Positions 29,595 through 38,876 of a DNA stretch of 64,000 nt are shown here, one piece after another. Made by a program: the position numbers and the translations under genes. The notes under the pieces are model-generated. The model was given only the letters and a program-made list of their open reading frames with translations, searched no databases and had not been told where the DNA came from. Each line of letters begins with the position of its first letter. Within the stretch, counting starts at the first letter, position 1. The stretch is from Candidatus Daviesbacteria bacterium (GTDB lineage Bacteria > Patescibacteria > Microgenomatia > Daviesbacterales > UBA10151): NCBI GenBank assembly GCA_016176335.1, contig JACOXI010000004.1:62001-126000 (forward strand), in the 5' to 3' direction.

Positions 29595-31694
29595 TTAATC
29601 TGGCATCACATTTGCTGCCAAACTTTCCAATTTTGCCCGAATGAGCGGATGTTTGTCAAGGGTAGGGTCAGTCAAGAGCAGTTTTTGGGCTGCATTTCTT
29701 GTTTCCTCAACCAGGGTTAAGTTGGAGAGAGAAGCTATTTTAAACTCAAACCTGCCTGATTGTTTGGTGCCAAACACTTCACCCCCTCCTCTAATTTTTA
29801 AATCCAGCTCCGCCAGTTTTAGCCCGTCACTGATAGTTTCCAGATTTTTCAGCCTTCTGATAATTTGTGGTGCCTCAATATCCGTAAATAGCAGGCAATA
29901 TGATTGCTTTGATCCTCTGCCTACTCTTCCCCGCAGCTGGTGAAGTTGTGCCAGACCAAATCTTTCCGAGGATTCGACCACCATTATTGTGGCATTGGGT
30001 ACATCCACCCCTACTTCCACCACCGAGGTGGAAACCAGAATATCTATTTTCTTCTCTCTGAAACTTCTCATCACCTCATCTTTCCGTCTGCTGCTTAATC
30101 TGCCGTGCAACAGGGCTAATTTAAATTTATGAAAGACTTTTTTTTGCAATCTTTCAAACTCCTCGGTTGCTGCCCTGACAGACTGCAAGGTTTCCGAAAG
30201 ATCAATTAAAGGGGTGATGATATAGGCCTGATCGCCTGTCTTGATTTGCTTTTCAATAAATTTATAAGCATCATCCCTTTTTCTGGCCGGTACTAAATAG
30301 GTTTTTATTTTCTGCCTGTCCTTGGGAAGCTCATCAATGATGGATAAGTCCAGATCTCCATACAGTGTGAGGGCCACGGTTCGTGGAATGGGTGTTGCGG
30401 TTAAAGTCAAAAAATGCGGTATTTTTGCCTTGCTTCTCAAAAAAGTTCTTTGCTCAACTCCAAAGCGCTGCTGCTCATCCACTATGATCAGCCCAACATC
30501 TTTGGTATTTAATTTATCAGACAGCAGAGCATGGGTGCCGATGATGACGCTAGGGTTAGAATCAAGCGGTAAGAATCTAGAATTAAGCTTTTTAGAACCT
30601 TTATTCTTAATTCTTATAGCTTTATTCTGATGATATTTCCTGCTTCCTGTGTAAATTCCCACAGAAATTCCGAATGGTTCCAAAAGTTTGGAGATAGTTT
30701 CAAAATGCTGGAATGCCAGAATCTCGGTTGGGGCCATGAATAAAGTTCTTTGGCTGTTTTTGTAAACAAGATAGCAGATAATGGCAGCCACCACGGTTTT
30801 CCCGGAACCCACTTCACCCTGAATTAATCTGTTCATAGGTTGGTTCCTTTTTAAATCGGAAATAATTTCCCCAAGCACTCTGGTTTGGGCAGAAGTAAGA
30901 GTGAACGGTAACTCCTTTATAAAACGATTCAGGTCATTTTCAGTAATTGTAAGTGGTTTAATCAAAGGTTTCCTGCTCCACTCCAATCTCGCTTTTTTTG
31001 TTGCCAGGGCAACAAAGAACAGCTCATCAAAACCCAATCTGTCCCGGCTCTTTTCCACATCTTGATAATTTTGGGGAAAGTGGATTTTGGATAATGATTG
31101 GAAAAGCGATAACATCCCCCTTTTTATACTTTCCGGCAAAGGGTCAACAATTAAATTGGAAACTTGAGGAAAAAGTTGTGAGACTTTTGTCCTTAACCAT
31201 TTGGATGTTAAGCCTTCGGTTTCCGGATAAATAGGCACCAGTCTGCCTGTATGTAGAGTCGGTAGTCGGTAGTCGGTAGTCGGTAGACTGTTTTCGACCT
31301 TCTCCCATTTAGGAACCATTATTGAAAGTTTATTTTTATATTTGGTGAGTTTTCCTGAAATTTGTAACCTGTCTCCTGTTTTAATCTGTTTGGTAAGATA
31401 GGGTTGGTTAAACCAGGTGAGAGTCAAAGGGGAAGTACCATCATTAAAAATGGCTTGAGTTAAAACTTTTCCATATCTTGTATAAATATTTGCAATTGAC
31501 CAAATTTCACCTTGCAGGGTGACTACCTGACCAATTTGTGCATCTTTGATGGTGGAAGACTGGGAGAAATCATCATACCTAAAAGGAAAATGATAAATTA
31601 AATCCTCAACAGTTTCTAAATTCAACCTTTTGAGTTTATAGGAAAGCTGGTGGCCAATTCCTGTTAAAGAGTAAAGCGGAGTCTTGAGGTTCAT
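29595..31694 (-). CDS. recG: ATP-dependent DNA helicase RecG
   Basis: The fork-remodelling helicase (699 aa). It has the N-terminal wedge/OB domain (ALTWFNQPYL..., about 50-150), then helicase motifs: Walker A GEVGSGKTVVA, DEQQRFGVEQR (DExx box), LTATPIPRTVALTLYGDLD, STSVVEVGVDVPNATIMVVE, QLRGRVGRG. Residues about 135-147 (PTTDYRLPTLHTG) are written by CGGTAGTC word repeats within the wedge domain. Its own promoter (TAAAAT exactly 6 nt from the ATG, -35 TTGGAC) predicts a leaderless operon start. It leads the rpmF-nusB-acp-rnc-rpsP-khpA-trmD operon. Confidence 0.94.
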   Translation of the reverse strand: MNLKTPLYSLTGIGHQLSYKLKRLNLETVEDLIYHFPFRYDDFSQSSTIKDAQIGQVVTLQGEIWSIANIYTRYGKVLTQAIFNDGTSPLTLTWFNQPYLTKQIKTGDRLQISGKLTKYKNKLSIMVPKWEKVENSLPTTDYRLPTLHTGRLVPIYPETEGLTSKWLRTKVSQLFPQVSNLIVDPLPESIKRGMLSLFQSLSKIHFPQNYQDVEKSRDRLGFDELFFVALATKKARLEWSRKPLIKPLTITENDLNRFIKELPFTLTSAQTRVLGEIISDLKRNQPMNRLIQGEVGSGKTVVAAIICYLVYKNSQRTLFMAPTEILAFQHFETISKLLEPFGISVGIYTGSRKYHQNKAIRIKNKGSKKLNSRFLPLDSNPSVIIGTHALLSDKLNTKDVGLIIVDEQQRFGVEQRTFLRSKAKIPHFLTLTATPIPRTVALTLYGDLDLSIIDELPKDRQKIKTYLVPARKRDDAYKFIEKQIKTGDQAYIITPLIDLSETLQSVRAATEEFERLQKKVFHKFKLALLHGRLSSRRKDEVMRSFREKKIDILVSTSVVEVGVDVPNATIMVVESSERFGLAQLHQLRGRVGRGSKQSYCLLFTDIEAPQIIRRLKNLETISDGLKLAELDLKIRGGGEVFGTKQSGRFEFKIASLSNLTLVEETRNAAQKLLLTDPTLDKHPLIRAKLESLAANVMPD
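31256..31290 (-). repeat. CGGTAGTC tandem repeat inside recG
   Basis: Four tandem CGGTAGTC copies (AGTCGGTAGTCGGTAGTCGG and more) end in GGTAGACTG. It is in frame. The reverse-complement words occur at 20838-20883. Confidence 0.85.
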
Positions 31695-31700
31695 GTAGGG

Positions 31701-31730
31701 ATTTTATCTTTTATTCAAGACTCTGTCCAA
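31701..31730 (-). promoter_or_regulatory. promoter of the recG operon
   Basis: On the minus strand TTGGAC (31725-31730), an 18-nt spacer and TAAAAT (31701-31706) are followed by exactly 6 nt before the ATG at 31694. Confidence 0.6.
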
Positions 31731-31759
31731 TTTTTTAGGGGTTCTAAAACAATATAATG

Positions 31760-34700
31760 TTAAGTTTTATTACCTAAACTTTGTAATGCATTGACATATC
31801 CACTTTCTGTTACCCACTGCACCAATCTCAATCTGTATAATTCGTCCATTCTTTTTTCAAACTCCTCTTTGGACATTCTGGGTGATATTCTAGGCTCTCC
31901 AGCATACTTAGCAGCTTCTCTCATCTCCTTCCTTTCACCTCTTGCACGAACAGTCGCATAATGTTGATATAATCTTTCATTCAGTGCACTTTTCGTAGCC
32001 TCCCAAGCTTCTGTATCTCCTGGCTCAGCTAGTTTCTCAATAGATTTTCTAATATGGTGGGCAAAGTTATAAGTAGTAATCCCATCCTTAGTAAAGTTAT
32101 ATACTAAGGTATCTATTTGATCTGCAATATGTGATCTTGCTACATCATAAGCTTCTATGTATAACCTCCTTCTAACATCTTTTTCCTTATAGCCCAATAC
32201 TTTAGTTAAATACTCAAGAGTATTTGGTTCTGTGGGTCGGGTAATAGTAGGGGCTTCTGCATGATAAGGTATTCTATTGCTTACCAGTGTCCTAATTACA
32301 TCTCCCCCTAAGCCAAAAAAACCAAATGGGGGGATAACTGTCATGGGATTAACCCCATCTGTTTTAATTTGATCAATTTTTACCCTTTCCCTCCGGGCAA
32401 AAATATCTCCGATTGTTGGGTAACTTGATCCTAAATAGACTTCTGTCCTAGCCTCAACTTCTTTTCGTAGCTTTCCGGCAGCTCTGTTGTTACGCCTCCT
32501 TAGTAAAATACTTGTTGCTAAGGCAGCCATATTAAGCCCGGTAATTTTTAGCAATAGAGCCATGTTAAATCCCGGTATATCCAGCATATCTTTCTCTAAC
32601 CAGTTTTGTAATGAGGTAGCTTGTCTGATAAATTCCTCTCTTTCCCGAATTTGCTTCAACTGCGAAGGTGAAGTTTTTCCTGCCAATGCTTTTTGGGTAT
32701 ATGAATCTTGATTAAAAGGAGTGGCATCAAGTGACAACCACTGACCTCCAATATACGCTTCAGACCAACCGTGCATTTCAGCTCCAGTTATTTTGTCTTT
32801 GCCAGAAGTAAGAAATCCTCCTGTATGTGCAGCCCCAAACACCATACGGGAAGGAATGTTTTGAGCACGGAGTAACATTACTAAAGCGCTATTGGCAACA
32901 TCACAATCAGTTCTTTTAAGTTCAGTGATTCTTCTGAAGAAATCTTTAACTCCTCTTTGTGAATGATAATCGTCTGACCATTTAGCATCAAGGGAATATA
33001 AGAAATTATTTTGTATATATTTTTCAATCACCTTAGCTTTAACTGCAGGAGAGAGGTTTTTATTATCTCTCAACTGCTGCATTAATGTTTTTAGTTCACC
33101 TGGCGGTAAATCATCTATTTCGATATATTTTTTTCTCATTTCCTGTAATTCTCTATCAGTGGGTTTAGGAATGATTGATCCTTCTATTTTGCCTAAACTA
33201 TAAGAGATGGTGACGGTTTTACCTATCTCTTCCTTACTAAAATTTAGGAAATAACTCCCATCTGTTGTTTGATAAACTCCAAATCCTCCGGAAATACCTT
33301 CAACCTTAACTCCATTAATGGTGGGAGGATAATTACCCCTGGTGGGAAGTTCAATTAATTGTCTTCCAACCCTCACTTGAGCCGAAAGAATAATATCCTT
33401 TCTATTGGTAAATACTGCCTGACTGCCTTGGACATAATTTCTATTTACCATCCACCCTTTTCTGTTGGGGTCAAAACTGGAAGATGAACTTATTCTATAG
33501 AAACCTAATAAATCTTCTCCCTGTAAGTTCCAAAGCACTTTCTTTTGAGCTTCCATTAAAGCTTCAGGTGAGTTATTTTCAGGCTTTATAAAGTCAGAGC
33601 TGACTGTATACCCCGGTTCTTGAGGACTGGTTCTGGTTTCTGCCGAACTTTTTGTAGATGGTACTCCTTGTTCAGATCCAGCTATTCCACCTCCACTTAT
33701 TCCACCTCCTTCAATTGTTACCGTCACCCCTTCCTCTTCACCTAAATGTTTAAGACCAGCAAGTTCATCTTGTGGGATGCTTTCTAAAATATCTTCGATT
33801 GAAATGCCAGAAGCTGTATCAGGAGACATGTAACCTTTGTATATAAAAGGCATTGCTACCACAGTAGCCACTACTAGGGCAGTGATAAGCTTTCTTTTTG
33901 TAGACCAGCCCTTACCCTTTTTAGCTTCCTCTCCTCTCTCGTGTGCGCTATAGAGGTCCAAAAAGGCAGCAACCTGCTGGGTAATTAAATCGTCCGGTAA
34001 ATCAAAATTACCTTCAGTCATTTGTCGAAGGAGTGATGCGCTAACCCCTTTTTCCAAATAAGGCAGGTAAGATTTAGCTTTAACCTCTTTTGGTAACCCG
34101 GAAAGTAATTGAGCTGCCTCGGACAATTCTGCCAAAGTTGATATTTGTTCAAATGATTCATAAAAACCTGCGGGAATCACCCCTTGTTCTACCCATTGTC
34201 TCCAAATAAAATCCGGATCTTCTCCTGCCTGTAGCAATTCATTAAGACTTATTGCTACATACGAACTATGCCCTGTGGCTATATGGAGATATAAATCATC
34301 AAGATTAGAAACATTATCTGGTTGTCTTTGAAGAAAATCCTCAAAAGGGTTAAGTAATTGATGGACTGCTTCTTGAGTGGGGGTAGTGCTTTGTAATTGC
34401 CTAATTGCAGCCAGATACGCATCTCTTCTCTCAATATCTTTTCCTAATTCCTCGTTTTTTGCCAATTGATCAACTATAGCCTGTTTTATTATTCTTTGTC
34501 TGGCTTGTGTGATTGAAAGATTTGCCTCGATAGGAGAAATTGACTCGTTTGCCAATGCATTTGATGCCAAACTTTCCAGAGACCTTTTATCATCTCTTTC
34601 AGATTTGGCAGCTGTTGTTGCAGCAAGTAATTCCTGCTGTATTAATTTACCTATGAAATCTACCTCATCTCTGAAACGATTTCCTAATGGACGAACTACT

Positions 34701-35020
34701 CCTTCGTCTAAAACTTCTTGCTTAATTCTCTTGGTAGCTTCAACAAAAAAATCTATTGGTACAGTGGCGTAATTTTCGTGTTGGTAAAACAGAGCATTTA
34801 CTAATTCTTTAAGTCTAGGATTATCAGATCTTTTTACCTCCGTATCACTAAAAAAGTCTGAAGCAACCCCAATAAGCCCTATGTATGCGCCTAATCGTTC
34901 TTCCTCTGTGAAGAATCCTTGTTGAACCCTGACCTCAAATCTTCTAAATTCTTGCCAAACTTGGTTTAATGTAACTTGATGAGTTGAAGCTTCACGAGTT
35001 GGTAATACTTCAATTTCCAT
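31760..35020 (-). CDS. large membrane protein with transglutaminase-like domain
   Basis: A 1086-aa protein. The first third is helical and soluble-looking, then comes a membrane helix at about residues 376-395 (KLITALVVATVVAMPFIYKG), an extracytoplasmic Ser/Gly-rich part, and a transglutaminase-core domain: Cys in LKRTDCDVANSALVMLLRAQNIPSRMVFG (about 706), His in AEMHGWSEAYIGGQW (about 748) and Asp in LSLDATPFN (about 762). A second hydrophobic segment follows at about 823-843, then a mostly helical, charged C-terminal region. The full triad suggests a cysteine peptidase or crosslinking activity outside the membrane. It follows the AAA+ and linker genes with 1-3 base gaps. Confidence 0.72.
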   Translation of the reverse strand: MEIEVLPTREASTHQVTLNQVWQEFRRFEVRVQQGFFTEEERLGAYIGLIGVASDFFSDTEVKRSDNPRLKELVNALFYQHENYATVPIDFFVEATKRIKQEVLDEGVVRPLGNRFRDEVDFIGKLIQQELLAATTAAKSERDDKRSLESLASNALANESISPIEANLSITQARQRIIKQAIVDQLAKNEELGKDIERRDAYLAAIRQLQSTTPTQEAVHQLLNPFEDFLQRQPDNVSNLDDLYLHIATGHSSYVAISLNELLQAGEDPDFIWRQWVEQGVIPAGFYESFEQISTLAELSEAAQLLSGLPKEVKAKSYLPYLEKGVSASLLRQMTEGNFDLPDDLITQQVAAFLDLYSAHERGEEAKKGKGWSTKRKLITALVVATVVAMPFIYKGYMSPDTASGISIEDILESIPQDELAGLKHLGEEEGVTVTIEGGGISGGGIAGSEQGVPSTKSSAETRTSPQEPGYTVSSDFIKPENNSPEALMEAQKKVLWNLQGEDLLGFYRISSSSSFDPNRKGWMVNRNYVQGSQAVFTNRKDIILSAQVRVGRQLIELPTRGNYPPTINGVKVEGISGGFGVYQTTDGSYFLNFSKEEIGKTVTISYSLGKIEGSIIPKPTDRELQEMRKKYIEIDDLPPGELKTLMQQLRDNKNLSPAVKAKVIEKYIQNNFLYSLDAKWSDDYHSQRGVKDFFRRITELKRTDCDVANSALVMLLRAQNIPSRMVFGAAHTGGFLTSGKDKITGAEMHGWSEAYIGGQWLSLDATPFNQDSYTQKALAGKTSPSQLKQIREREEFIRQATSLQNWLEKDMLDIPGFNMALLLKITGLNMAALATSILLRRRNNRAAGKLRKEVEARTEVYLGSSYPTIGDIFARRERVKIDQIKTDGVNPMTVIPPFGFFGLGGDVIRTLVSNRIPYHAEAPTITRPTEPNTLEYLTKVLGYKEKDVRRRLYIEAYDVARSHIADQIDTLVYNFTKDGITTYNFAHHIRKSIEKLAEPGDTEAWEATKSALNERLYQHYATVRARGERKEMREAAKYAGEPRISPRMSKEEFEKRMDELYRLRLVQWVTESGYVNALQSLGNKT

Positions 35021-35021
35021 A

Positions 35022-35909
35022 TTATTTGATGTCTATGAAGTTACGACCATTATAACGAACAAGTCTCGGATACTCATAGGTTTGCGCCAGAATAAACGGG
35101 TCACCATTATAAAAATTTCTTAGGATTGTAATGGATTCATACCTCCACCCGCTTCTGAATTCATATTCCTTAGGTGATACAATTACAGGGATACTAATTT
35201 TGAGCCCTCCTGAATCTGCTCTGATTTCCGACAGAATCCTAGGATCTATAATTTCATGAGCAACCATATCTTCACTGGTAGGGACATCTTGTTGAAAAGG
35301 TAATATAAAATCAAGACCTCTTTGATAAGCACCTAAGGCTTGAGTAACATCCGAAGGATTGGTAAGTAAATGTCTTTCCAAAGAATACTGGCCAAATGCG
35401 CCTCTTTTTATAAGATGATATACGGCACGGATTTGATCTACTCGTACAGGATGTTCATTGGGTTGATGGGGATCAAGATAGACATTTTTTCTACGTATTG
35501 ACCCCAAATAAAGCAAAACTGCAGCTAGGTTATCCTGTTCTCTCATAGAACCTGCTGTTAGGGGTTCAATTTCATTGATAACATGAATAGATACTAACTC
35601 AACCGGTCGCTCTGGAACTCCTGTTGGAATTGTCTCCTCGATAACTCTTAAAGGGCTTGGAGCGTTTCCTTGCAAAACTTCTTGAGTAACAATCCTTTTT
35701 GCCGGAGAAGGGAGAATGCCAACAGAACCTTCTCTTGTGATTGTTTCTGTAGGCGGTCTTGGAGTAAAGTTGGCCGATGCTACTGCAATAAAACGCTCTA
35801 AAACATCAGAAAATCTCTCTCTAAATTCTGGACTAGCCACATGAGTTTTCAGCTCATTAATACGTTGTGTATATTCACCGTTTAAGATTTCATACGCAAC
35901 AGATTCCAT
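35022..35909 (-). CDS. uncharacterised protein between AAA+ and transglutaminase genes
   Basis: I do not recognise this 295-aa protein. The N-terminal 50 residues look helical (EILNGEYTQRINELKTHV...), a proline/threonine-rich linker follows (residues 55-105), and the C-terminal part looks beta-rich (LKISIPVIVSPKEYEFRSGWRYESITILRNF). No signal peptide or membrane helix is visible. Gaps of 1 and 3 bases to its neighbours mean it is almost surely co-expressed with them. It could be an adaptor for the AAA+ ATPase, by analogy with DUF58 proteins in MoxR operons, but I see no sequence support for DUF58 itself. Confidence 0.6.
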   Translation of the reverse strand: MESVAYEILNGEYTQRINELKTHVASPEFRERFSDVLERFIAVASANFTPRPPTETITREGSVGILPSPAKRIVTQEVLQGNAPSPLRVIEETIPTGVPERPVELVSIHVINEIEPLTAGSMREQDNLAAVLLYLGSIRRKNVYLDPHQPNEHPVRVDQIRAVYHLIKRGAFGQYSLERHLLTNPSDVTQALGAYQRGLDFILPFQQDVPTSEDMVAHEIIDPRILSEIRADSGGLKISIPVIVSPKEYEFRSGWRYESITILRNFYNGDPFILAQTYEYPRLVRYNGRNFIDIK

Positions 35910-35912
35910 AAA

Positions 35913-38711
35913 TTAAGCAACATACAAGGCTAAATTTTTAACAGCATTTTGTTCATCCTTGGGAACTTGAAGCAACATATGATTTCCGACAAACTTCCAC
36001 TCATATCCTTGATCAGGTTGGTCTAGTGGTTCATCTATTATAGAAGCCAAGTTACTTGATGAGTGTACCCAAGTTCCTCCTCCCTGCTTTTTGACTAAAA
36101 TAAGTTTCCCATCTGAAGAAAATTGGAAATCTTCTACTCCCGTTATTCCTCTAGATTGCTGAATGTTGTCAGTCCTAAAAATTAAAAGAAGATTATCTGA
36201 AGGATTCAGTTGAGCAATATAAGTACCAGTCCTATCTACAGCGGTTTCTCCTTTTTTGATTTGTCCTTCGTTAGATTCTCCGCCCTTAGTATCAAACGGT
36301 CTGATGACTCTTAAGGTATCAGAATCCTTGTCCAGTTCAGACGAAAGAACAATCACTGTTCCATCATAAGAAGCCCCTGCAATTCTCCCTATCGGAACAG
36401 GCTGACTATGAATTAGATGTACTTTTCGATCGTTTGGCACTGATATAAGTTGTAGATTTGCCCTTTCTCCCTCAGTTCTTTCCTGAATAATAAAACCAAT
36501 GGGCAGTGGGTATATGTCGGTCAAACCTCGCATTCTCCCTCTCTCGTAAGCTAAGAAGTCTCGCACTAAAGATTGCTGAGTCTCATTGAGTGTAACCTCT
36601 TCAATTGTGGTTTTGTGCCCACTAACTTCTGTATCAGCATCAGCTAGACCGTTAATCGCAGTAATCATAGGTGAAGTTATTGTTCCTTCTAAGGCCTGAT
36701 TATAACGTTGCCCAAGATTTGCTGGTTCTTGAGACACTGGAGTTCCTCGCCTCTTTATTTTTATAGGTTCATCTCTTAGTACTGCAGCAAATTCGATATC
36801 CAGCATATCCTCTAGTTTTGTTCTAAGTTTCGGATCCCTAGCCCACATTTTATTTTCCAATAATAATCTCCTTACTGCTTCACTCACGGATAAATTGGTC
36901 CTTTGCATATTGCTAAAATCCACTAGATTACCTGTTAATTCTTGTATACCTCGATTTGAGATAGGCGGCCAACCAACCTTTGCAGATGATAAAAGAGCAT
37001 TAATTCTTGGTAATACATATACAAAAAAGCCAACTAATTGTTCTTGTTCATAAGGTGTAAGCTGAATGTTACCTTCGTCATCACTAAGCCTTACCCCTGC
37101 GATCATTAGTTGATCTTTAGGAGGTGGTGTACCAACCTCCAAATGGCTAAATCTGTCGGTCAGATACTCATTAAGCTCTAAGCTGTTACTTGTAGCATCA
37201 ACTACAAACCAAGAAGGAATTTCTTCTGTAACCTCACCAATTGTGATCGTTTCTCCTGGAGACTTAGCTAGAAATGTTAAAAGACCTCCAAGAGAGTTAG
37301 GTCCAGCCTTATCAATCTCATCAAGCAATACCCTTATTTTTCTTCCAGTACCTTTGCTTTTTCTAATTGCCAAAAGTATTTCACCTCTTACAATATCTTC
37401 CATAGTTTCCTGATGACTTGGATCAAGCGATGTTCTAAGTAATCTAGCCTCTTGCTTTGCAAAAAAAGCATTTTGAATATGCTGCCAATCTTCAGTGGAA
37501 AAGCTGCTTTTTGCGAGAAGATCGATAACTCCTTTTTGATCAAGTGACAAATATGGTAATAAAAACTGACTTAATTGTTGATCTTGGCCCAATTTTCCCG
37601 AAGACTGAAGCGCTGTATAAATTGTAGTCATAGCTCTACCAAATTCTTCAGGGGATTTTCCTTTGAAATACGAAATAACTGTATCTAGCTTTTGAGCAAG
37701 AGGCGCTCCCAGATCTGTTCTTAATGTTATAGCTTTATCTGCTAATAAATCTGCAAAACTAGTGTAATGATGGATACTAACAACATGGGTTTCATAACCT
37801 TGCTGCTCGTTTTTTTCTTGAACTAACTCTGTTTTACCAGTACCCGGAGGACCGTACAAAATTACGCCTCCTACACCATTTCTTCTTTTGCTTAGGCGAT
37901 GAAGCTCTTTCAATATACCTCTATAATAGGGTGTTTCATAAATTTTTCTCTTCTTTGTTTTTCCTTCAGGAGTCTTTTTCCCTACTCTGGCTTCTTTTGC
38001 AGTAGTGGCAAGCCAACGTCTTAGTTCAAATGCCATTACTTTCGGATCTAATCTCGCTACCTCTTCTTCAGTTTTAGCTACAGTCATTAAAGACTCTATA
38101 ATATCTTCATTCTCTTCCCAAGTTGCACCAGAAAATTCCAACCCTTGTTCTCGTTGCTTTTCCTGTAATGAGCGGAAGTGAGGAGAATGAGTTAGTAAAA
38201 ATTGTGCCATCCTAGTCATTTCAGCATTTTGGGTTTGATGTTTACCTAAACCTGTTTTCACTGCGATCCAATGAGCCAAGTTTGTTGCAACTGTTTCTTG
38301 GAATAAAGCTCTGGTTTGCTCGTCTGGTAAATATTGACTTAATAAGGTAGTCACCCCTCCAAAGTTCTCTTGGAAGCCTGCGTATACTACAACTACATCT
38401 CTTCTGATCTCTTTATTTATATCATCTATTGCCTGTTTGTTTGCCTCATCACTCTCCAAACCCTCTAATCGATTTCTTTCATTGATATTAGCTAACAAAC
38501 TTGAAGCACTTGCTTGGATTGAGCCTACGAAACCGTTTTCAACCGCACTATTAAGACCTGTTTTATATTCATATAAAGCTCTTTGAAAATCCTCGGCTTT
38601 TTGAATAGTAGCAACAGCAGGTTTCAACTCATGATTAAAAACCTGCCTAGCTTCAAATGCAGGAGTCTTATTAACAGATAGACCAACAGAAGCAACTGTT
38701 TCTGCCATAAT
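35913..38711 (-). CDS. large AAA+ ATPase with C-terminal propeller-like region
   Basis: A 932-aa protein if it starts at ATG 38711. The N-terminal ~250 residues are helical. The AAA+ core has Walker A GVILYGPPGTGKTELV (about residues 284-291), Walker B IRVLLDEIDKA (about 458-467), sensor-1-like VVDATSNS and Arg-finger candidate LTDRFSHLEVG. About 165 residues separate Walker A from Walker B, far more than usual. A helical lid follows, and the C-terminal 250 residues show repeated short beta-like strands (DGTVIVLSSE, TYIAQLNPSDNLLLIFR, DFQFSSDGKLILVK) as in beta-propellers. A TTG start at 38843 is possible. It resembles MoxR-type chaperones in spirit; the exact family is unknown. Confidence 0.68.
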   Translation of the reverse strand: MMAETVASVGLSVNKTPAFEARQVFNHELKPAVATIQKAEDFQRALYEYKTGLNSAVENGFVGSIQASASSLLANINERNRLEGLESDEANKQAIDDINKEIRRDVVVVYAGFQENFGGVTTLLSQYLPDEQTRALFQETVATNLAHWIAVKTGLGKHQTQNAEMTRMAQFLLTHSPHFRSLQEKQREQGLEFSGATWEENEDIIESLMTVAKTEEEVARLDPKVMAFELRRWLATTAKEARVGKKTPEGKTKKRKIYETPYYRGILKELHRLSKRRNGVGGVILYGPPGTGKTELVQEKNEQQGYETHVVSIHHYTSFADLLADKAITLRTDLGAPLAQKLDTVISYFKGKSPEEFGRAMTTIYTALQSSGKLGQDQQLSQFLLPYLSLDQKGVIDLLAKSSFSTEDWQHIQNAFFAKQEARLLRTSLDPSHQETMEDIVRGEILLAIRKSKGTGRKIRVLLDEIDKAGPNSLGGLLTFLAKSPGETITIGEVTEEIPSWFVVDATSNSLELNEYLTDRFSHLEVGTPPPKDQLMIAGVRLSDDEGNIQLTPYEQEQLVGFFVYVLPRINALLSSAKVGWPPISNRGIQELTGNLVDFSNMQRTNLSVSEAVRRLLLENKMWARDPKLRTKLEDMLDIEFAAVLRDEPIKIKRRGTPVSQEPANLGQRYNQALEGTITSPMITAINGLADADTEVSGHKTTIEEVTLNETQQSLVRDFLAYERGRMRGLTDIYPLPIGFIIQERTEGERANLQLISVPNDRKVHLIHSQPVPIGRIAGASYDGTVIVLSSELDKDSDTLRVIRPFDTKGGESNEGQIKKGETAVDRTGTYIAQLNPSDNLLLIFRTDNIQQSRGITGVEDFQFSSDGKLILVKKQGGGTWVHSSSNLASIIDEPLDQPDQGYEWKFVGNHMLLQVPKDEQNAVKNLALYVA

Positions 38712-38876
38712 CTCAGAGTACAAGATGATACAGGAAACTTCAAGTCTGTATAGATTTTCTTGTGAGTCTAAATTGATACCAGAAGAGGCAGGAGGGAAAA
38801 AATTATGATGGCCAAGCCTGCTATAACTGAAAGTATAATCCAAACAATCTTAAACTTTTTTGAATACATCATAGAA

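Noticed and set aside
31256..31290. Possible CRISPR-like array of short tandem units
   Set aside because: The units are 8 bases with no spacers and lie inside recG; no CRISPR structure or cas genes exist in the window.
38712..38843. TTG-initiated 44-residue extension of the AAA+ ATPase
   Set aside because: The extension has no conserved motif, and an ATG with a possible -10 box 6 nt upstream exists at 38711. It remains a less likely alternative.
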